Source of the DNA: Talpa occidentalis
Taxonomy: Eukaryota; Chordata; Mammalia; Eulipotyphla; Talpidae
NCBI RefSeq assembly: GCF_014898055.3
Contig: NW_023601433.1
Span: 47,115,876 to 47,179,875 of the forward strand
DNA: 64,000 nucleotides
Reading direction: 5' to 3'
Part shown: piece after piece, positions 56,580 through 64,000 of the stretch
Layout of the letters: each line of letters begins with the position of its first letter
How positions within the stretch are numbered: position 1 is the stretch's first letter
Notes under the pieces: model-generated
What the model saw: only the letters and a program-made list of their open reading frames with translations
Told to the model about the DNA's origin: nothing
Databases searched by the model: none
Made by a program: the position numbers and the translations under genes

Positions 56580-59160
56580 TCATTTGGCATCATAGATTTT
56601 CAGTGAGAATATGCTCTGGTATTATATTTCACATTTGGGGATGTGCTAGTTACATGCTAATTAAGTTACATATAGTTGGGGTTCCTGAGCTTGGTGTTAG
56701 TGAAATTCCTTGTCCAAAATTGAAACTGGCCTAAAGTGTGTTTGTGGTTCAGAGAGAGGGTAAGAGGGTTGTGCTGACAACACTTGATTGCTGTATGGTG
56801 TTGAGCAGGTCAAACTGAAATGTGTGGTGGTTGTTTCTCTTGAACTCACATGAAAACATGTGTGGCCTCAGCTGTCAAACGAGTTTTATGTTTTCCTTGT
56901 CTAGTCTTGTTGACCTGCTGTTTATTTTCATCTTTGAAAAACAGGAAGAGCTACTGCAATCTTCTTAGAAGAGGGAATGTTTAAAGGAATGTTAAGCAAA
57001 TATAAGGAATGAGAATTTTATCTAGGAAATTTTTAAATTTTAAAAAGGATGGAACAGAGAGTGGAAGGTGCACTCCCACCCAAGATAATCACATGATCCT
57101 TAAAATCTTATAATTTAAAAAAAATTAGAGTTGGCGCTTTTAGAAATGTTTTTTTTTATCGTCAAGTCTCAAATTATGGGTTCACATTTGTGGCTTCTGT
57201 TGCGGACATATTACCTTGTTTTGATAGTTGTTTAGAATAAATGTGGTACTTGGCATCACATTAAGTCAGGGCTTGTGTTCCATGATTTTCATAGAGATCT
57301 AAAAATTCTCAGTGGTAGCCTGGCAGAGATGCTGTGTGTGGCCAGCACACACCAATGTAACAATGCAACGTAACATGGCTTCTGGAAGAAAGAAAAACGA
57401 ATAAAGTAAAAGCTTAAGTGCTAAGGTGTGTGTTGTGTCAGGACTTACTCACTGTTGTTCAGACTTGCTGCACATGTTCTTGGCCTCTTCCTCATTGTTC
57501 CAAGATTTACCCTGATAGAAATGAAATAATCCCTTGTGAGCTATTCTTTATCTTCAGCTTTTTTCTAAAATTTTGTGATTTCTGTGCTGCTCGATTAGTA
57601 CTTTATTTTGATGATTGTGCATCATTACTGAGCTTTCCATATATGCCTATGTATTGACTTCATAGCCTTAGAGAACAGGGGCTCTGTATCCCCTTTATTC
57701 TAAAACACAATTGCTTTTAGACTGTGTTAAGTCCTTAATTGGCTGGTATTGAGTAATGTGCCATCCTGTTATCTCCAGTTGTTTTTGTAGAGTGTACAAT
57801 AAGTGTAAAAGTGTTTTAGTCATTAGGGGGCTTCATGTAGATATCTTCCCCTGTCCTTGATATTCCTGCTGGCAGGAGTCTTTTCCAGTCATCTCCTGTA
57901 ATGTGCTTTCCTCCTTTTGGTGGCCTGGTACTAACATAACAAGACTGGTTTGGAAAGCTGATTTAGATGAATAGTATCTACAGAACTTAGAACTTGGAAA
58001 CTTAGAACTTAGAACTTGGAAACATATGATTATAAGCATTTTGTTTAACAGAGAATATTGTAGGGAAGCTTAGCTACTTTTAACTGGGATGTTTTCAAGA
58101 TCATATTATGGTGGTTGTGGCAATGGTTATCTTATTTCCTTTTAGCAAAGGCAAGCTGCCTGCAGTGTTTAATTTTCATGATACAGCATCATGGAATGGT
58201 TGAGCAATATGTAAACCTCAGAAATAATTCAGTCTCTTCATTTTTACATACTATGCCTGGGATGCCCACAAAGAGGAAACAACCTGTGCAGTGTCAGCCC
58301 ACTTACCCCATAGAGCCATTTTATTACCCTTTTTTGGCTACCGATGGATGGGATATGTGCCTTGCCTTGTCCTGAATGTCCTGGTTTCTTGTTGCACTCA
58401 CTCTATCGGTTCATCTTTAAATCTTCACAAACTAGTTATGCTTCTGTTTTGTTGTCCCTTCCTCCGCCCTCTCTGGTTAATTTTTATTTGCAAATTTTAT
58501 TGTTGTTTGAGGTAGTCCATTTCAACTTTAATTACTAGTTGTGTAATAATTAGGATTTGCCTGTGTTCCCATAGAGTTCATTTGTTTATTGATTTCCATG
58601 CAGGATTTTTATCAGAAACTTTACTTTTATTATGCTACAGAATATTAATAGTATAGATGAATAGCATTTTTGTTTGTTGTATATTTCATTTACATCATGC
58701 AGCTTAAGTATTTTTTTCCTGAGGTATTAAATGCTATAATTTCTAGAAGGAGTAAGTTGAAGACATAGGTATCTAAGTGTTAAATATCTCATAAGGGAAA
58801 ACTTTATAAGACCAGCAGACTAATCATGTATTTAAAGGAATTAAGAATTATGTAGGGCATTAACATACACAACCTTTATGTATTATTCATAAGGCATTTT
58901 GGGATCCTTATAAAAAATTACCGCATTTCAAATGTGTTTGAAAATGACCAGGTGGACCCAGGTGAAGCTTTTTTTTTTTTTTTAAAATCACATTTAAGGC
59001 TTTCAAAAAAAAAGTGTCAACAAATTTTGAAATAAATAGGTTAATAAAGGAAGAAAAATTGATATTTGACTTGAGATAACCAGTACCATGTACCAGTGAA
59101 TGTTTGGATATATTTAAGAGAGTCATTATTTTGTGCACAAGAAACATTGCTATAAGTTGT
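56580..59160. other. Unannotated AT-rich sequence
   Basis: No exon. A small array of aacttagaacttggaaac units (about 57983-58024, period near 23) and a T run at about 58969-58983 are the only structures noticed. Confidence 0.45.
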
Positions 59161-59162
59161 GA

Positions 59163-59215
59163 CTAGTTCAGAGCCTGACATACAGTAGGTGCTCCATAAA
59201 TATTTGCTGAATTAA
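59163..59215 (+). mobile_element. MIR/L2 terminal fragment
   Basis: cagagcctgacatacagtag, gtgctccataaatatttgc and tgaattaa match the shared '...cctggcacatagtaggtgctcaataaat...' end. Confidence 0.6.
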
Positions 59216-59493
59216 GGAGTAATACCCTCAGAGTCATTAGGGCAATGCATTTGTAAAACATGTTTATTTTTAAATACATTCTGCAAGTGCTTTGAATGGA
59301 GAGAGCAAAAGATAAAATGGGCTTGAGGACTGACACTGTGAATAGGCAGGTATACATTAGGAATTGAAATTTAGGTAACATTTCCACAAGTGAAAAGATG
59401 GGGGTGACTTTCCAGGAGGGTACAGACAAGTGATAACAAGTTTAAACAATGAGACTATTCAATGGACTGACTCCCATGTTTTGACGTATGTGA

Positions 59494-59530
<37 letters not shown>
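59494..59530. repeat. (TG)n microsatellite
   Basis: About 18 TG units, uninterrupted, likely polymorphic. Confidence 0.95.
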
Positions 59531-59532
<2 letters not shown>

Positions 59533-61080
59533 AAATAGTCTCTCCTTATGTCTGTGATTTGAGTTACCTATGGTTTGAAAATACTACATATGAGATACTT
59601 TGAGAGAGACCACTTCCATGTAATTTTTCTTAAAGTTTTTCTGTTGTTATTAGTTATTGTTGTTTATTACCATACCTAATTTATAAACTTTCTAATAGGT
59701 ATAAAAAATAGAATATAGTAAGGTTTGATCCTATCTATGGATTCTGGCATCTTCTGGGGTCTAGGAACATAGAGTACCTGCAGATGGGGGAGACTGCTGT
59801 ATGCCTATTATCTGTATCACTTCTTTTCCTGCTAAAAATCTTTCCTAAAAGCTGACACATGTTCCTTGCCTTCAGAGATGTCCAAATCTTTTGAAGATAC
59901 TATCACAGATCCTTCCCTGACTGATGGGTGCAGTTTCCTGGGAGGGTAGGGGAGCCCCACCTCTAGCAGCAGCAGTGGTGAAGAGAGTTGGCACATTCTG
60001 AGCCTCTGTCTGGAGTCCAGCTCCTTGGGGCTTCACTAGTGATGTGGTGGTGCTGTGGAAGGCTATCCGGGCCCCCATGCCTTGCTGGGTGTGCTGCGTT
60101 TGAGTATGAGGGCCACAAGTTGCATCTGGATAACTGTTTACCCAGGTTTCCAAAGGGGAACTTTGAGGTAGGTACAAGTCCTCTGTTAACATTCCATCTT
60201 CTCTGCTATATAAGTTTAGAATATTTCTTCTTGGAATGTAGTATTGCCAGGTATAAGGAATGAACCATGTATTTTCAAGTAATTTGGGATAATTTCTTTA
60301 TATAAGAAAAATTGGGAGATGGTTTTCAGTTAAGAAAACTAGAGTTGCTTCTCTATTTAGGATATATCATGTTTCAGTGAGGTTTTCTTTCCAGCTCAGA
60401 GAAATTCCTTTTGGTCTGAGCCAGCCTCTCATGCTTGCCAGTTGGAAAGTAAATATGTGAGGGTGAGTTTTGCTTTTGTTAGGCTGAAGGAGTAACCTTA
60501 AGGATCTTTTTATGTTGGTTATTTCTCTTGTAAGTACTAGAGAAACATTCAACATTTTAATGAGCTTTAGAAGATCTCACAGATACAATAGTTGTCTTAA
60601 AAATACTTGTGCTCTGGATGGCTGAGGTGACAGGATGGGTCTCTACTTTGAGATGTCCTATTTTCATAGGTGACCATCCTTTTAATGTTTATGGGTTGTT
60701 TTCTCAACAGTTTTGATTCCAGTGCTGCCTGGTGCATGATTGGAATGAAATCTGTCTTTGATAGACCTTTGATAGGTAACATGGTATACAGCATATCAAA
60801 GTTAGTCAAGTGTATTAACTCATGGATAATGTCCTTTTCATTATTCTTTCTTTTCCCATTCTAAGCAAGAACAACAAAAAAAATGACCTTATCTTGATCA
60901 GATTTTCTTTTCTAAATCTGACCCTATGATAAATCTGTGAGATCTTTCTGCAGTGTGCCAAAGAGGGTGGGAATTCAGAAAGGGGAGTAATATCTGAGCT
61001 TAAGCTCCTTTTCCTCTTCAACTTAAATGTATGATGATCTCAGACAAAGGGGTTTCTTGCTCCTTAGTCCTCTCTTCTAC
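59531..61080. other. Unannotated sequence
   Basis: Slightly GC-richer between 59930 and 60180. Overlapping frames on both strands there (59872-60192 and 59988-60263) resemble no family. Confidence 0.4.
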
Positions 61081-61084
61081 AGAT

Positions 61085-61170
61085 GGAGCTGAAAGCATTT
61101 ACTTCACAAAATTGTGAAAATAATCATATGTGAATGTGAATGGCATTTAAGAAGTGCTCAGTGATTGGTG
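61085..61170 (+). mobile_element. Possible MIR 3' fragment
   Basis: acttcacaaaattgtgaaaa, taatcatatgtgaatgtgaa and gaagtgctcagtga have the order of the MIR 3' half. Confidence 0.4.
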
Positions 61171-63285
61171 TGTTCCTTCCCACCCCCTTTGGTTGAGTAA
61201 GGGTGAAGGAATGAGATAGAGCACAGTGCCAAATGCCTGTTTTCAGAGTGCTGATGGCTGCAAAGTTTACAAAGAGATTTTGTATTCTGGAGCAGAATCT
61301 TCTATAGGTGTCATTATAATTATTGGGAACTTAGGCTTGGGTATATCCAATATGCATTACCTGACATTTCCCTTTCCTTCTGTAAAGTCTCTGTCACCTC
61401 TCTACTTACTCATCAGATAACAACACCACCACTTTTCCCCTAAGTCCTTGCACTGTCTCACATGCACCAGTACCAGGGAGGGGAAAACTTGGTTGTGTGA
61501 GCTTTTGTGAGCTTTTGTCTTACCTTCCTTTTCCTGGGGGTATGCTGTGTTTATCCAGGTTTGAACTTAAATGCCTGGTATTATAGGCTAATGATGCTGG
61601 GGATTCACCTTTGTGGGGAAGAAGGAAGGTATTTACACTGAAATTTGGGTTTCTTTGCATTGCAAGGAAAAGTATCTGAATATCTTCTTTCCTCACATAG
61701 AATGCCAGCTAGAGTAGTCTAACAGCATTTCTTGAGCCAGTGCTGGGAGTTATAACATAAAGGGAAAATGGGGGGCCTTTCTTTTGGAAGTTTTTGCAGG
61801 AGAACACAAAACTGTTGATTATGTTCTCTGAGAAGCTCTTGTTGAAAATTTCCCCTCTATCCAATAGAGCTATTATTTTTGTTCTTTTATACACTACTCA
61901 TATAATACTGTGCTTTGCTCTTTGTTCTATGCTAAAAGCCTTAGGGAACTTATCCAGAGATAAAGAAAACACCACACATGTACAAGGAAATAAATAGGCT
62001 TTTTTAAGTGACACATATGTAGTCTAGATCAATAGTTGGGGTCAGAGTACATTTCACAGAGAAGGTGGCTTTGGAACTAGATTTGCAAGAGTATAAATGG
62101 GTTAGTTGGTGCTTTTGTGATGAAAGTATTCCTGATGTGTGGAACAGAATGCACAAAAACAAGGATTAATTCACTGAACCAGTATTTATTGAGCATCTAT
62201 TCTGTCTCAGGCACTATTTTGGGACATTGAGGTTTATCAATCAAGTGTTAAAAACAATTCTTCAATTGCAATACATGGTTAATTCCTTACACCTGGCAAT
62301 ACTGCATTCTAAGAAGAAATATTTCAGGTAAGCTAAGGCAGCATTGAGATCTGTGTGGGAGGAAGAAGGAATGATTACTGGATCCATGGAAAGCCAGTAA
62401 AAGCAGGCTCAGAAGAGTATTGAGTACATGATGGCCAAGGATGTTGGGTCTGACCTTTACATAGCACAGTGACACAATAAAGTGTTTATTTTGTGAAGAT
62501 AGATGTGAGAGCAAAATGTAGGACAGGATTGAAATGATGTGCGTCTAGAAGCACTGAATGAATTAGGAGATAAATTATATGACTGAAAGTAGAGATTGAA
62601 ATAAAGGGAGAGTGTATTTACTAGTTTTTTTAAGAAGATGAAATTTAAAAAATACTTGTATTTATTATGGAAAACCAGAAATTATAGACAAGTACTGCCA
62701 ACCATGTTCTTGCCTTTTGTCTTTGCTTATAGCTAGCAGCAGTCTGTTCAAACTAAAATAACATGGTATGTTACTGCCACATGGTATTTTCCTGATTGGA
62801 TATCCTCAATTGATTTCTTTTTGTTGATTGTATAGCTCTTTTCCTATTCTGTATTATTGGATATTAAAACATCTGATTTGAAATATACATCTTGATCATG
62901 CATAGGTACAATTTTAATTCCTGGCGTGAAGAGTATGTTCAACTTTAAGTGTTTGATGTGAGGCACCAAATTTCACCTCCTTACATGCCTCCTCTCCATT
63001 GATCAAAATGAGTATGATAATTTAGAACTGTTCTCTCATGAACCCTGGATCATTAATTTTTTTAAAGTTATAGATGTGGGTCCAGCTTATATGGAAGCAC
63101 CCCAGTCCTGAACTTGAGTCACTTGTTTTTACTCTTTAGCCTGGGGGTTGTAATAGCTTGCTGCTATTGCTACGTACCCTTGCCTCCATCATGGGTATGT
63201 AGTCTTAACTCTTAAATCTTTGTAACCGAGTCTGTTTATTAATTTCCCTCTGTTTAAAATACTTGGGATTATCTGGATGATAGCT
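61171..63285. other. Unannotated sequence
   Basis: A short MIR/L2-type piece is likely at 62180-62225 (agtatttattgagcatctat, ctcaggcactattt). No exon signal. Confidence 0.4.
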
Positions 63286-63289
63286 TTTA

Positions 63290-64000
63290 CTCATAAATAT
63301 GTATATATGCTTTAAAATAAGTGGCAGATATCAGATACCATGATACTTTACCTAAAACTTAAGCATGTTTTGCCTAAAAATAAGGATATTGTCTTAGGTA
63401 TCCTCAAAACTGTTATTATACTCAGAAAAATTAAAAATAATTTCCTAGTATCATCCTATCATTAAGTTCATATGAAATTTTTCCCAAGCCATCTTTAAGA
63501 TGTTTTTTAGTGATTTTTTAAAAACCTTAATGAGGATTCAGTCAAGGTTTATACATTTTGTTATGCCAAATTAGTCTCTTTGATATAGAATATCCACACC
63601 TTTTAAAAAATGATATTTTTGCTATTTTATTTTTGAAAAAATTCTAAATGTCAGAATAGTAAATGAACCCTTTACCTAGATTCACCAAGTTTAACATTTT
63701 GCTATGTTTGCTAGCTTTTGTTTATAGTTAGACTATTTTGTTTGTATATGTTAAAGCATTTGAGACTAAAGTACAGCTATTATGACAGTTCTCACCCCTA
63801 AACACTACAGGTTATATCCCCTAACAACAATAATATTCTTTTATATAACCACTGATTACATTCATAAAATCTTCCAATCACACAAATCTGTCACTTTAAT
63901 ATGACAGTTTTCTTCAGTTGTCTGGTACTATACTTTATCACAAATGCAGGCTCATATAATGTACTTTTTAAAAAAAAGATCAGTGCAGTTGTATCATTAA
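63290..64000. mobile_element. Old L1 3'-UTR-like sequence, possibly two pieces
   Basis: gtatcatcctatcattaagt, tcccaagccatctttaagat and ttatgccaaattagtctctt (to about 63600), then accctttacctagattcacc and agtttaacattttgctatg (from about 63640), match ordered blocks of the ancient L1M 3' region, in an order suggesting two overlapping pieces. Runs off the window edge. Confidence 0.5.

Noticed and set aside
59872..60263. Possible exon with pyrimidine tract and cag before 59875 and gaggtagg near 60165
   Set aside because: Splice-like motifs are common by chance; both strands have comparable frames there and neither resembles a protein family.

Overview
This window is nuclear DNA from a placental mammal. 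It is AT-rich, contains no bacterial-style operons, and every open frame is short (138 codons at most). It carries standard mammalian repeat layers: L1 with recognisable ORF2 remnants, MIR and L2 fossils, MER5/hAT fossils, endogenous retroviral LTRs and dinucleotide microsatellites. I found no host coding exon, no RNA gene and no CpG island, so the window reads as intergenic DNA or the inside of a very long intron.

The most informative lineage marker is an abundant tRNA-derived SINE (18 copies found, 13 on the minus and 5 on the plus strand). It has a tRNA-Glu-like head, a GC-rich body and an A-rich tail ending in AATAAATAAATCTT. Copies with exact 13-18 bp target-site duplications, and two long-form copies that are nearly identical, point to recent activity. 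The family is not primate Alu, rodent B1/B2, vespertilionid Ves, carnivore CAN or equine ERE. A laurasiatherian such as a non-vespertilionid bat is my guess, but I cannot name the species.

Layout. 1-11.4 kb: unannotated AT-rich DNA with four SINEs, an L1/HAL1-like tail (about 5.24-5.96 kb), a MER5-type fossil and a MIR candidate. 11.78-13.8 kb: minus-strand L1 with the ORF2 C-terminal half and 3' UTR. 14.5-19.4 kb: SINEs, L2 fossils, an LTR-like patch and a clean solo LTR (18959-19364) with TGTAG/CTACA ends and a 5-bp CTAGT duplication. 20.3-21.5 kb: a GC-richer island with three CCAATCAG motifs, possibly an LTR. 21.6-30.7 kb: MIR, hAT and old L1 3'-UTR fossils plus a closely spaced inverted SINE pair. 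31.2-34.05 kb and 37.4-40.1 kb: minus-strand L1 fragments with SINEs inserted into them. 42.79-43.83 kb: a compact retroviral LTR-leader-LTR unit on the minus strand, with two 472/473-bp LTRs around only 101 bp that hold a tRNA-Lys primer-binding site; older ERV-like sequence follows to about 44.56 kb. 44.6-64 kb: mostly unannotated DNA with further SINEs, MIR/MER5/L2 fossils, a duplicated (AC)n block at 53.46-53.67 kb and old L1 3'-UTR-like sequence at the right edge.

Nothing here works together as a pathway. The story is one of layered transposition: old MIR/L2/hAT fossils, then L1, then LTR elements and the lineage-specific SINE. The unusual object is the LTR-leader-LTR unit.
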